In this document: positions 11,474 through 22,737 of the stretch, one piece after another | Layout: each line of letters begins with the position of its first letter | Position numbering within the stretch: the stretch's first letter is position 1 | Assembly (NCBI GenBank): GCA_903813345.2 | Contig: CAIIXF020000007.1 | Coordinates: 37,656,759-37,720,758 of the forward strand | Length of the DNA stretch: 64,000 nucleotides | Direction: 5' to 3' | Source of the DNA: Owenia fusiformis | Taxonomy: Eukaryota > Annelida > Polychaeta > Sabellida > Oweniidae | Notes under the pieces: model-generated | What the model was told of the DNA's origin: nothing | Seen by the model: the letters and a program-made list of their open reading frames with translations, nothing else | The model's database searches: none | Position numbers and translations under genes: made by a program

Positions 11474-12232
11474 GGTGCTATGGAAGTAAACAGGAAATGA
11501 CAAAACAGGAAGTGACAAATTTTTTTGCATTTTTAGACATTTTTTGAACAAAGATAACAGAGTTCTGGTTTGACCTCCAGTCAATTTAACTAGTTCCAAA
11601 TACCATTTACAGGACCAGCATCACAATGTTCATGGTCAGAATGACCCTAAACATGATGAAATAACCTTTTTAGCCCTTTGAAAATGTGACTGAAAAATAG
11701 CTAAAAGTAGGAGCATAGGGAAGGTCACTGAACAGAATCTTTTGAATTTTTCAGAAAATGTGCCCAATATATTGCTCTAAATGATACAATCTTTGAAAAT
11801 TTGATATCATTCATAGAAAAAGAAAAAAAAAATGAAAAAACTGATTTGAAAAGCGATCTATTTTCCTTTTTATGACCGCCATTTTTGTTTAAGACAATTT
11901 TCTAAAATTTCAAAGATTGTATCAGTTAGAGCATTATATTGGGCACATTTTCTGAAAAATTCAAAAGATTCTGTACAGTGACCTTTCCTACGCTCCTACT
12001 TTTAGCTTTTTTTCAGTCACACTTTCAAAGGGCTAAAAAGGTTATTTCATCATGTTTAGGGTCATGCTGACCATGCACATTGTGATCCTGGTCATGTAAA
12101 TGATATGTGGAAATAGTTAAATTGACTGGAGGTCAAACCAGAAGTCTGTTATCTTTGTTCAAAAAATGTCCAAAAATGCAAAAAATTTTGTCACTTCCTG
12201 TTTCGTCATTTCCTGTTAACTTCCATGGCACC
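11474..12232. mobile_element. Palindromic TTAA-flanked element
   Basis: Ends are GGTGCTATGGAAGT and ACTTCCATGGCACC. Both are flanked by TTAA (11470-11473 and 12233-12236). The arms pair over several hundred bases, including AGGAAATGACAAAACAGGAA and the GACCTCCAGTCAATTTAAC block. Non-coding. The target sequence links it by inference to the elements at 1239-4228, 41050-49854 and 56457-63335. Confidence 0.75.
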
Positions 12233-12236
12233 TTAA

Positions 12237-13142
12237 AGAATATATGTTGATGGTTTTGAACATCATTTTGATGATTTCAAGATTCAAAATGGAATTGTGT
12301 TTCAAACCAAACACTTGGTTTCCTCACAAATTCAATTACAAAATATTTACATTTAATAAATAGTACAGTTATATAGTAACATGGATTGCTTAACAAACGT
12401 TTGAATTAAATATTACTATCATACAATCTAGTTTGTCTTCCTTTTTCAAGTTGATGTATTAAATGAGTCAAACAAATTTTGGCATATTAAATGTATTGTT
12501 GTTGCACTTTGGTACATGTAAATAGCAACATGCTAGAGAAAAACATACAGTATCATTAAAAAAATAGTATTTAGCTGAAGAGCAATGATAAAACATCGAG
12601 TAATCAAATTGTGAATTAACCGTGTATTACATCATAAGATTAGTTCTGTCTTGTCCGTTGAATTCCCCGTGAATAGTTCTTTCACAATTCATATCGTTCG
12701 TTTGTTGCAATGTGTTCAGCATTATGCTCCACGTTGCACAGTTATTAAATTATCATAACTGATATATAGCTACTCATTGTTCATATTAGTCAGCATTTTG
12801 TAACATTATTGCGAGTATATCATTATTTTAAGCTATCTTTATCCGGTGCGATGTTAAACTCGGTGTTTTATCACAATCGCTGTCTCTCATCAGGATTCAG
12901 ACTGAAACATAATTTTAGTTATTTAAAATATTTATCTAAGGTTCTTCAGTTATTTGCAAACCTTTTTTTCAAAAATGTTTCCGATTAATTAATGAATGAT
13001 ACAACTCAACTCGTAAACATTTTGTATGATACATTGATCTATATCATTATAGATTTACGACTGTTTTCTCATCTTACTAATCATTATCATGTTCACAAGC
13101 TAGACAATCTGCAATACAAAGTTGATACGTGTAATTTATAGA
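12237..13142. other. Intergenic, no gene recognised
   Basis: AT-rich with no splice-framed exon or repeat seen. Confidence 0.45.
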
Positions 13143-14193
13143 AGCCGAGACAACACAAGTCCCAAGTCTGTATATTTACTCTCATTTCTTCACTTTTAAG
13201 AGTTAAGTCACCACATTTTGCATTCACATTCCTTGGAAAAATCCTAACATAGAATTTCATTGGTTGTGATTATAATTTATTTGTAAAATATAGGGAAACA
13301 TTTGTTTTTAATTGGTCCAAAATCAAAATTTTCCATTTTGTGCAACAAATGCAACATTTCTACGTTATTAATAAAGCTCCAAGTTATAAATGACAGATAC
13401 AATATGGTGTCTCTAATCTTATTGACAAAAACTATCACTAGTTATTTTTTGCTAGTCATCAGATCGTGCATTGGAAGTGTACCTCAATGAGAAATGCATT
13501 CATTGATTGTGGCAAGAAGTGAATTGTCAAAAGAATTTTGGAGTCGCACCATTATTTTACTGCATTTTGGGTGCTTCTTTTCCATTTAAGGTCGTTTTGG
13601 TACCAATGTGATGTCATAATATATAATTTGATGTCAGATTTTGGGTACCAAATTGAAGCAGAAATAACGAGCTTTAAGATGATACCAAATATGTCATCAT
13701 TCAATTGATTAAAATGGTTACTGGAATAAGCTCAAAGGTATGCCACTCCCCTACCCCATCCATTTTCAGGCCATTGAAACATGCCAAAATCTCAAATAAT
13801 GCAGGCATCTTCATGGGTCGTTTTTGGTCCCGTTTTATTTAAATATCATGTTTCTGCATACCATTTTTCTCGGAAATGTCTCAACTACCTAAAACAGTAA
13901 CATTTGTGCTGAATAAGAAAACATTTGCTCATATTGGAGTTATTACTCCAAAAGTAGAGACTTTTATTAATTTCGTCAAAATGTTGCATTTGTTACAAAA
14001 TGGCAAATTTTGGTTATAGACCAATTAAAATTAAATGTTTCCCAATTTTTAACAAATAAATTATAATCAAAACCAATGGAATTCTATGTTAGGTTTTATT
14101 CAAGGAATGTGCATGCAAAGTGTGGTGACTTAACTCTTAAAAGTGAAGAAATTAGAGTAAATATACAGACTTGGGACTTGTGTTGTCTCGGCT
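13143..14193. mobile_element. 1.05-kb palindromic element downstream of gene A
   Basis: Begins AGCCGAGACAACACAAGTCC and ends with its reverse complement, GTGTTGTCTCGGCT. Arms of at least 270 bp match closely, for example ATAATTTATTTGT and its mirror, then diverge toward the centre. It may have TA target duplications, but they are not clean. Its right end lies 11 bp beyond the poly(A) signal of gene A. Confidence 0.75.
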
Positions 14194-14203
14194 ACTATAT
14201 TAT

Positions 14204-14209
14204 TTTATT
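14204..14209 (-). terminator. Candidate poly(A) signal of gene A
   Basis: AATAAA on the minus strand, about 85 nt after the gene A stop codon. The expected cleavage zone then falls inside the palindrome ending at 14193. Confidence 0.45.
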
Positions 14210-14292
14210 TTAATGAATATTTAGCGAAAGAAGTTGAGAATTGTGTCTATTTATACATTGATATTTATGTAATATGTAATTTTAATATTTAA

Positions 14293-15122
14293 CTAACTAA
14301 TATTAATTATCAATGTGTTATATTTACCTAATTTCCTGTATGTGACTGTGAATAACTGTCCTGTAGAATCACCAACCAGTAGTTCTCCTACATGGTTAAT
14401 ACGAACAGCAAATGGCCAGATCAAACCATCTTTCTTTGTTAAAAGATAGCTATGAAATCTACCTTCAGGATTAAGTAGTTGTATCCTGTCGTTAAAGGTA
14501 TCTGCTACTACTACATAGTCCAATATATCTGTGTAGACGCCTTGGGGATAAAACAACTGCTCCTCCCCTGATCCGTGTGTACCGTAAGTGAATACGACAT
14601 TGCCAGCTCGATCTAACCCTTTTATAGAATGGCCAAAATAGTCGCTCACTACAATCACCCCCTTGCTGTTAGTTGTCACATAACGAGGTCCAACTAATGT
14701 ACCAGGCTTAGAAATGAGTTTGGAATATCCAGTTGAGGGATCCACACTGAGTATATCCTTTGAGTTATTGCATACAACTAAGTGACCAGTTGATAGTGTT
14801 GTAATACCTTGTAGACGAAAATGGACAAACCCTTTAACGATTAGGGTACGTATCGGACTGCCATTTATTGTATAAAAGAAAATCATGCTACTATAGTTAG
14901 TAAATGCGAGTTGGTCATCACCAGTGAGTGTAACATACCATAATCTTTTGCCAATATCTTTGATGAGTCTAAATTCACGGTCATATATCTTTGTAGTATT
15001 GGCTTTTCCACTCGTTACCACAATATTTCCACTCGATGTGACTGCAAAATCCTTAAAGGCGCTTGACAGAAGCTGTCTCTTTTGAACAAATGGTTTGCAT
15101 TTTATTGATTTTCCGGCAAAGA
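14293..15122 (-). CDS. Gene A exon 3: NHL-type propeller and stop
   Basis: The acceptor TTATTACAG is phase 1. 276 codons follow, counting the split Val, and then a stop. The first three blades are diverged; blades 4-6 match the NHL pattern of a hydrophobic-V-VSD core followed by a G-rich turn. The last codons after FTVTYRK are less propeller-like, and TTAG|GTAAAT there could be a weak donor, so a further exon is possible though not needed. Confidence 0.78.
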
Positions 15123-18100
15123 CTGTAATAACATAAGATAAAAATACTGTTTTAGTTTTTGCATTATTTAATAAATTACAATTGACGAAATGCAATAATG
15201 TCAGTCGCAGTAAGGCGTTGTGGACATATTCACAAATAAAGAAAATACAATTTAGGCAAAAGCTTAAATGGAAAATAGGTGTAAGAGAAAAGTTCTAAAC
15301 GTGATAACAAAAAACTAAATCAATATTAACAATAAAATTATGACGCTGACAAGACAGAGGCGGTAGTAAGTGAGAAAGATCCTTTACAATAATAATCTAT
15401 AACTTTCCATTCCCTGTTTGATGGTACTATAACCCTACTATCACACCAAACTAGTTCTCACTGCGTTCTCAAAAACGGGCTTCAACTGTGTACGAACGGA
15501 CTGGACCTACTAAGAACCGTTTGGGATCTATTTACAATCTTCATCGAACGTACTCGAACGGGTAGGTCCTCTAAAACTTAGACAATGCTCAAAATGTTCT
15601 CGTGGTCGTCACGTTCTACAATTAGAACGAGTGACAACGTACTAACGACGAGCTGGACGTACTACGAACGGAACCGTCGTACTTCAATCCTACTAGGGAC
15701 GTTTTAACAACGAGTTGAACTGTCTGCGGACGTGTTGAGAACGAGGTAGAACTAATTGCAAACGGGTTTAAACTGATTAAGAACGTATTTAACACTGCTT
15801 ATGAACGAGTTAGCAAAAATATAGCTATCACACCAAACAAGTTGCCACTGCGTTCTTCAAAACTGGTTTTAAACTGTGTGCGAACGGAATGAACGTAGCT
15901 GCAACTTTCTAAGGTCTATTTACGAACTTTATAAACGTTCTCAGACGGGAATGTGATTTTAGAATTTTGAATCGATTCAAAATTCGACGACGACCATACC
16001 GTTCTGCAATCAGGTCATGTTGACCTTCTAGACTAAGGGACGCGTTCTACGACGTTACACTCCGACGTGGTGCGACCTGAACGAACTGCGAACGAGATGG
16101 ACGTATTGAAGACTGTTTAAGAACGAAGAAGCTAATTATTTCAGACATATTTCCCGACCACAGCCAGATTGAGCCCGTTTGACGACGTTTTCGTAGGACT
16201 GGCAAGAACGGGTAAGAACTAGTTTGGTGTGATAGGGGGGTAAGATTTGCATCTGTTATTTACAACTATGTGCTAGAATAGCATTTGTTTTGTAATTCAT
16301 TTAATCAGAATTCCAGAAGCAATTTGACTATTTGTTGTATCCATAGTAGACTAGTTGACTTGAATTTAACGTGTATTATGTTCTATTCGATGGAAACTTT
16401 ACGATTGGGGTTGAAATTTTGAGAGTACTGTGTATCTTGGAGAATATTTTCGATGTACTTGACTGTATAGATTTTTGATAGGACTGACTCGTACTAATCT
16501 TTTAATTGTAGTGCTTCGTTATCCGTTTTAATACCTGAATTGTCGGCTTCCAAGTAAGACTTCAAGGTTGACACAGCATGTGAAAGTGTAGATACAGCTT
16601 TAACCAGGGAAAATACATCCGTTTTCAAAGAAGAGACATCTGTTGTCAGGAAAGAGACATCCGTTTTCAAAGAAGAGACATCCGTTGTCAGGGAAGAGAC
16701 ATATCTTTTTAGAGAAGATACATCCGTTTTCAAAGAAGAGACATCTGCTGTCAGGGAAGAGACATCCGTTTTCAATGAAGAGACATCCGTTGTCAGGAAA
16801 GAGACGTCTGTTGTCAGAGAAAACACATTCGTTTTCGTGGTAGATACATCCGTTTTCAAAGAAGACACATCTGTTGTTAATGTAGATATATCAGTCGAGA
16901 GGGAAGACACGACGTTTGCCTGAGTAGAAGCAATATTCGTTAGCGTTGAAATAGCAGTTTCCAAGGCAGATACTTCGTCTTTGATGGCATCTTTCAATTC
17001 CCACACGTCTTTCCTAAGGCATACCTTCTTTTTTTGAGCACATATTACTGGAAAATATTTATTCAATTAAGTCACTTATTAATCAGAGAAGGCTCAAAGG
17101 GGATATTTGACACCCCGGAAGATCCTTTTCAGGTATAGGATGGTCAAAATACAAGAACCCTATATTTTCTTCCTATCATTGTTATTTTATAAAATGACGG
17201 CATAATATTTAAAGAGATCCAGTCGTCCAGATTTCTATTCTGGATTATCAGCAATGTCCCAATATAATTGCTCATAAAACATCATATACCTTAGATATAT
17301 CTTGAGACCAAATCATAAGCACGATATCGACAATATATTGAGGATATCAACAGGACAACAACCAACTGTCAGAATTGAACACAATAAGTCGAAAACAATA
17401 TACAATGTTATTGGCGATTTGTCTATATTTTAATCCCTTAGAACTAAAAAATGGCTTCTCTGAGCCAAAACAATCTGTTGAAACTGAAGGAAAAAGTCAA
17501 TCAGACTGGAACAAATTTGAGCGGGCTTTTAAAATTTGAATTTGAATTTTTACTGATGAAAGTGGAAATTCATGGCTACATGTAGGCTACAATCATCGAA
17601 TTGATACTGTCAACGAATTAATTCAAGCCTCAGAATTGGTAAGTTGATAAACAAACTTGTTTTACATCAAATAACACGAAAAAACAGGGGGTTACTCTTA
17701 TTGTGTTTTTAGGAGACCCGATCTCTTTAACATACAATTGTACATTCCCATCCTACCTTGCTTCCTTTCTTCAAACTGACCAAACCTTTTTTTAATTATC
17801 TACAAGTTGCCTTGAGTTCATAAATGACCTTTGAGACATGACCGTTGACTGACCTTCAAATTATAAAAAAATGCCTAAGGGGCCTCCGTAAGATTTGTTT
17901 GCAATCTTAATGTCTTGTTATAAGTTGTTGTTTTTATTGTAAGTTTTGCAACTAAAATTCAAACACAAAGGGGCTTTAATATATAGCCAAATGGGGAGCC
18001 AAGGCTGCCAAACTTTTAGAGGGATGTGAACGACTACTGTTTGCACAATTGAACGTTCTGTCTAAACAAGTCAGTGCAAGAAGAAATCACCAAAAAGTAA

Positions 18101-18441
18101 GTTACTCCAAAAATATAGCGTTTTGTGAAGACCAATGGAAGTTCAAAATAAGTTAAGCCACGGATTCTCTTTATATTTTGTAACTTAATCTGTACCTCCA
18201 CTAAAATGAAAGAAGACACAATAGAAACGAAATTGAATATTGACAGTGAAGTATCATAATTCAACATGTGGTGTGAAATAAGAAACAAAAATATTTCAAA
18301 ATACGTTCATGTATTAAATTAATCGAAAACGCGATACAGAAAAGACACAATGCATTGATATTGTAGCAAACATACTAAGGAAGATTTCCACTTACCGTAA
18401 ACATTGATAATTTCCAATGTTGTTAAGAACAATACCTTCAT
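14293..18441 (-). CDS. Gene A: secreted coiled-coil / NHL beta-propeller protein
   Basis: Three exons (18441-18396, 17047-16535, 15122-14293), all joined in phase 1 with GT-AG introns, give about 462 aa. Exon 1 and the first codons of exon 2 make a signal peptide (MKVLFLTTLEIINVYVICA, then QKKK). Residues about 30-180 are an uninterrupted V..L heptad coiled coil. Residues about 208-447 form six NHL-like blades, the clearest being blade 4 with IVVSDYFGHSIKGLDRAG and FTYGTHGSGEEQLFYP, and blade 5 with VVVADTFNDRIQLLNPEG. NHL propellers bind protein, RNA or glycan ligands; the classic coiled-coil/NHL proteins are cytosolic TRIM ligases, but no RING or B-box is visible here. A secreted oligomeric recognition or matrix protein is inferred. 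If the exon 2 donor is ignored, translation runs on to a TAG at 16494, giving a 199-aa coiled-coil-only form. Confidence 0.72.
15438..16235. mobile_element. CpG-rich palindromic element in gene A intron 2
   Basis: CTATCACACCAAACTAGTTC on the left mirrors GAACTAGTTTGGTGTGATAG on the right. A second left-type end occurs at about 15828 (CTATCACACCAAACAAGTTG), so two elements or a nested pair are present. The interior is full of GAACG / CGAAC / ACGAG steps, unlike the AT-rich intron around it. Confidence 0.75.
16535..17047 (-). CDS. Gene A exon 2: heptad coiled coil
   Basis: The acceptor is TTTTCCAG and the donor TTCAG|GTATTA, both phase 1; 513 nt. After QKKKVCLRKDVWELKD come about 20 heptads of the TDVSSLK / TDVSSLT type, with V and L at alternating 3/4 spacing as in two- or three-stranded coiled coils. 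One cysteine lies just after the predicted signal cleavage site and could link chains. Without splicing at 16535 the frame closes at 16494. Confidence 0.75.
16560..16870 (-). repeat. 21/42-bp coding minisatellite
   Basis: Tandem 21-bp units of the type TCAAAGAAGAGACATCCGTT (plus strand) alternate with a GTCAGGGAAGAGACATC version, giving a 42-bp dimer. Each 21-bp unit is one heptad of the gene A coiled coil. The plus-strand ORF 16643-16843 is its antisense shadow. Confidence 0.8.
17048..18395 (-). other. Gene A intron 1
   Basis: 1348 bp, GT-AG, phase 1. No further exon or strong repeat was seen inside. Confidence 0.55.
18396..18441 (-). CDS. Gene A exon 1: signal peptide
   Basis: ATG at 18441-18439 followed by 15 codons plus one base. 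The donor is G|GTAAGT, phase 1. The G completes a Val codon with TA from exon 2. The hydrophobic run KVLFLTTLEIINVYVICA spans the splice junction, which supports this pairing. Confidence 0.72.
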
Positions 18442-19470
18442 GTCTGGTTGTGTTGTGTTGAATATTCACTACTGTATCGATACATGACCGTGCATCCATG
18501 TCTATTCATTTTATTGTATGTGTTCTGCTTACATGATATTTGTTCAGGGGGTGATTTCTAGAATCATAAAATATTGAATTTGTAGCATTGCTATTGGTTG
18601 ATTCTGGGACGCACCTTTATTGTGAGCCCTGGATCAATGCGTTTTGTTTCCCTACTTCAGATTGTATAACATTGCTGCACGGTCCGCAACATATCTATGC
18701 GTCATGAATAATAAATATCTATCATTAGCCAATCATAGTGAAGTCAGATGCTTATCTGAAAAAAATGTTAATTAGAGATTTTCCAGTCGATACCTTAATT
18801 CCATCATCGTGCAAAATATATACTAAATTGATAGTTCTAAAGCAGAAATTATTGCAGTTATTCCACGTGCCCCGCCTTGGCGTTACCCACGTTGCTATGA
18901 CAACCACAGGATTGGCCAATCGAATCGCTTATAGCTGAAACTCTATTAAATCTAGTAAAGCTATTATGTTAGAGCAATGAAATATAATTCCTGCAAAATT
19001 GAAATCATATTGAATATTTATATTTAGAAATAATTGAATACAGTTTCACACAATTTATTGACTTTTTTAAATGCATTGTCATTCATTAATGAACACTACA
19101 TGCACATTTTTTCATCGTTTGAATTTCCATTATGATTAGAAAATTATGAACATTCTTTCTAGGTCTAAAATTACATCAAATAGAAATATCTAGTTGATCA
19201 ATTAAAACCTCTTTAACACTTTGTAATTTCTGATTTATCTGAGCTCTTGAGTTATCAGACGGTAATGGAATATTCAAACATGGCGCATTTAAAATTTAGG
19301 TTCTCTAGAATTTGTGACACACAAACACATGACGATGACCTAAATTACCGGGGATTAGAACACAAGAAAATCACCAAAAGGCAAGTGCAAGGAACTTTAT
19401 TTTTATCCTGACTTGAAATATCAAAGGATCAGCTTTGATTGACTTCATTGACTCCTGCAACATTTACATA
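18442..19470. other. Upstream region of gene A
   Basis: No TATA box was identified near the gene A start, and no other gene is visible. AT-rich. Confidence 0.4.
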
Positions 19471-20379
19471 CCCTCTGTAAAGAAAAAAGGTGCATTGTCC
19501 TTCACCAATCATATCTTTTTTATTTTTCGTTATTATTATACCAACTTTTCAGAGGTATAATGTATAAATATTTTCACCAATTGGAGAAAATTTCAAAGAA
19601 TTTCGCAAATATGGTAAGAAGTTAGAAAGTATCGAATATAACAACTCCTAAAATCGTGAGTGTGACTTTTTTACCATAAATTGACGTGAAGTTAAGTTGT
19701 CAGTTACATTTAGATGAATATACCATTTTAAAAAGTCTTCAATCCAATAAAACTTTTGTGAAAAATATCAGTTAAGGTAACATATATTACAAAAAAAATT
19801 AAATTGTGAGATAATTATAACCCCTATTAATCTTTCTCAATGACCCGTAAATATGTTATACATCCTATACTTAGCTAATGCATACCAAAATGATGTCAGC
19901 TGTGAAGTATGAATGTGTTTATTGAGCAAAATAGTTACACCCTATCCCTAATTTCACTGCTATTCAAAGCGTTTAATTGTCTAAAAATCATGTTTTAGAA
20001 GGGTTTTGGCACTTCCATAACTTTCTGTCAGTGTGTCAATGTTTATTTCAAACCTATCAGTTATGACCAGTTTGGGACGGGCTTTACAATGGTATGAAGA
20101 ATATAACACATAGAGTATGATGTCCTAGGCTTATAGGAAACTGTATAATAGGAAAATGTATTTTATGACGTAATTTCAAGGAAAAAGTCACATTGGTGAG
20201 TTTGTGGGAGAATGTTTTTAACCATTGCTAACTTTTTAAAAAATTTCATCTAATTTTTAAAATTTCCACTAGGTGTTAACAATATGTACGCCATGTGCCT
20301 CCAAGAGTTTATATCATACAAAATTTTGAAAATGTTATGACTGATAAAGGACAATGCACCTTTTCTTCTTTACAGAGGT
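19471..20379. mobile_element. TA-flanked TIR element (CTCTGTAAAG family)
   Basis: CCCTCTGTAAAGAAAAAAGG on the left and its mirror ending CTTTACAGAGGT on the right. TGCATTGTCC and GGACAATGCA pair further in. It is flanked by TA at 19469-19470 and 20380-20381, as for Tc1/mariner-type elements. 909 bp and non-coding. A truncated inverted copy is at 7429-8285. Confidence 0.78.
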
Positions 20380-20384
20380 TATAT

Positions 20385-20500
20385 AATAGTATAATAACGT
20401 CATTTCGAAGGGCAATATAGTGAAATAGTGGACCGAAGGCCCAAGGTCCAATTTTTCACTATATTGCCCGCAGAAATGACATCATTAGTATTATTACCAC
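20385..20500. repeat. Hairpin
   Basis: GGCAATATAGTGAAA pairs with TTTCACTATATTGCC. The outer stem pairs ACGTCATTTC with GAAATGACAT. The loop reads GGACCGAAGGCCCAAGGTCC. Confidence 0.65.
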
Positions 20501-20715
20501 CGTTAATGACCAGGACTGAAACAGCAAGAAAATCTTACGCACTGAACGATATCTAAGTTCCCGGGGAAAATTGCCGGCCAAGAATTGCATTCTCGACCGG
20601 CAGTATTGACTGCCACTATGACGTCACACCTATGCTCAGGTCGATATAGTAAAACGAATGCCTTCTCAACTAGCACTAAAACCCCTAGAACTGGCCCGGC
20701 AAGGTGGTAATAATT
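20490..20715. repeat. Short inverted-repeat element
   Basis: TTATTACCACCG on the left and GGTGGTAATAAT on the right. The interior is GC-richer and contains GCCGGCCAAGAATTGC near GCATTCTCGACCGGC, a small internal hairpin. Confidence 0.5.
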
Positions 20716-22661
20716 ATATATATCATATATATATCATCTTAATAATTTAACAAATACTGGAATGTTATCTGCCTGGTACAAACACTGGAAACAAGGGAGT
20801 TTATTTTTAATTGCGACTTGTAATATTTGTATAACTATAATAGCAAGAGTTCAGTTTTGTCGTCATTATTCAATGATGTATATTTTATGTGCTACAATAT
20901 CAACTGTTTCAATAAATAAAAATAAATTAATCTATTAATTGACTCCTATTAACATGCCTGGTATTAAAACTTCGTGACTCTTCCTTATTAGGTACATCTA
21001 ATAATAGACCATTAGTTACGTACCTAATATTAATTATTATAGTGAGAGTTTGACACACGCTGAAATTTGTGCAATATGTTTATATTTACACATATTATCA
21101 AACTGAATAAACTGTATTTAAAATTTTCTATGATAATTATCAGATTATCTTAATTCATTTTAGAAGGGTTGGCGGTTTTCAATTTGCGATGGGAGCGAGT
21201 TTGAAAGAAATACGCTGCAATACGTGTTCATCTTCGCACATTCATTCTTAAGACCGAACAAAGCCGAGTGAATGAAAATGTCACTTGCTCTCATCGGGTA
21301 TATTAAACTGTAAGGATAACGAACAATGGCTGGTCAGTTCGGTTCAGATGGAACAGGTTTTCTTGCAATTCCTATGCGTAACAAATAATACTGGTGTTTT
21401 AATAACTGGAATTTTAATGTGCAACCGCTTGTACCTTTGTAAACTTACAAATATTATGTACCCCATTGAAGGATTAGTTGTGAATGTAACTGAAAAGTTG
21501 ATAATGTGATCTGAGTATAATACTGGTGTTTTAATACCTGAAATTTTAATGTGCAACCACTGGTACCTTTGTAAACTTACAAATATTTTCTACCCCATTG
21601 AATAAGGATCATCCTTTTCATACTGGACTATGACGAACACAAATAAATGTGATTCAACTAGCTTAGCGTTACGTGTAACACTTTAATATAAATTATTTTT
21701 ACAACTGTACTATTACAACAACATGAAGTACAAAGTATTAAGTTGGATAAATTAAATTTGGAACGAAGGAAACCATGGTTTGATAATAAACAGAGAGAAT
21801 AGCAGCACTGGGTTTGATCCAATGCTACATCTCACTCTCTAATTAGTCTCCAGAATGAGTAAACACTCCAGCATTTATAGCATATTGAATGACTTTTATA
21901 GGTACATCTTTAATAGTAATATGTAATTATGATAATGGCTCATAAATTAGATAAAAGAGATTTGACCCGGAGGCTATATGAATCGCTGTCAGATCATCGA
22001 AGGTCGTGGCGGAAGTTCGAAGCATACCGAGAGTGCGTATGCGTTCTGTATTTGCATCACGTAACGTCAATAAATCATAATATCCAAATCATGAATGAAT
22101 GCAAATGAGAATGTTCAAAATCGTACATACATTTACTACGTTTCAATTCAATTTATGTTCATTTCATTGCGTGATAAATGCTATAGACATTGTCTGCATA
22201 TATGTCACAATAAACGTTAGAATATACTTTTGAATATAATATATTACTCAAAGAATAATGAGTTTTGGGCAAACGTCCCAAACATAAGCACCTGTACATA
22301 TAATCATGTTTTGTGATTTTACAGCACTCCCATTAAAAACTGGTGATATATATCAAATGGCTGTTCCTGATTGGCTTAAACTTAGATCACGTGACATACG
22401 ATGATAACACCAGCATTGAATCAAAAGCCCAACAATAGTGCATTGTCTCTAAAATATATATCCCCGGGCTAAATGCAATAAAATGTTGACCAATTGATAG
22501 TCCCGAGTCACATGGAGATGCCAGTTTAAGCCAATTATAATTATGCATAGAATGATACCATTCTTCGAGCTTTCATTTTCACTAGATTCAAGAAACGCTT
22601 GCTGTGGAAGGACCACAAAAATATAAACGATTTAACAGAAAGGAATCACAAAGACTCAAAT
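20716..22661. other. Region upstream of gene B
   Basis: No gene recognised. It holds the tandem duplication at 21386-21600 and an AT-rich sequence. AAAATATAAACG at 22617-22628 is a weak TATA-like site unusually close to the gene B start. Confidence 0.4.
21386..21600. repeat. Tandem duplication, about 132-bp period
   Basis: Two copies of a block beginning AATACTGGTGTTTTAATA and ending TACCCCATTGAA, with scattered substitutions. The overlapping ORFs on both strands are accidental. Confidence 0.75.
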
Positions 22662-22737
22662 ATGCATTTGATATTTAATTGTTTTGTTATATTAGCTTTC
22701 ATTAGGATTAATTGCATTTCTTCAGAGCCAGTAGCAG
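22662..22737 (+). CDS. Gene B exon 1: signal peptide
   Basis: 25 codons plus one base. MHLIFNCFVILAFIRINC is a good signal peptide. Donor is CAG|GTAAGT, phase 1. Confidence 0.8.

Noticed and set aside
15123-15195. ORF start at 15195 for the NHL protein
   Set aside because: The first 24 codons precede a good acceptor at 15123 and are not propeller-like; the phase-1 splice from exon 2 fits better.
16643-16843. 66-codon plus-strand repetitive ORF
   Set aside because: Antisense shadow of the coiled-coil minisatellite in gene A exon 2.
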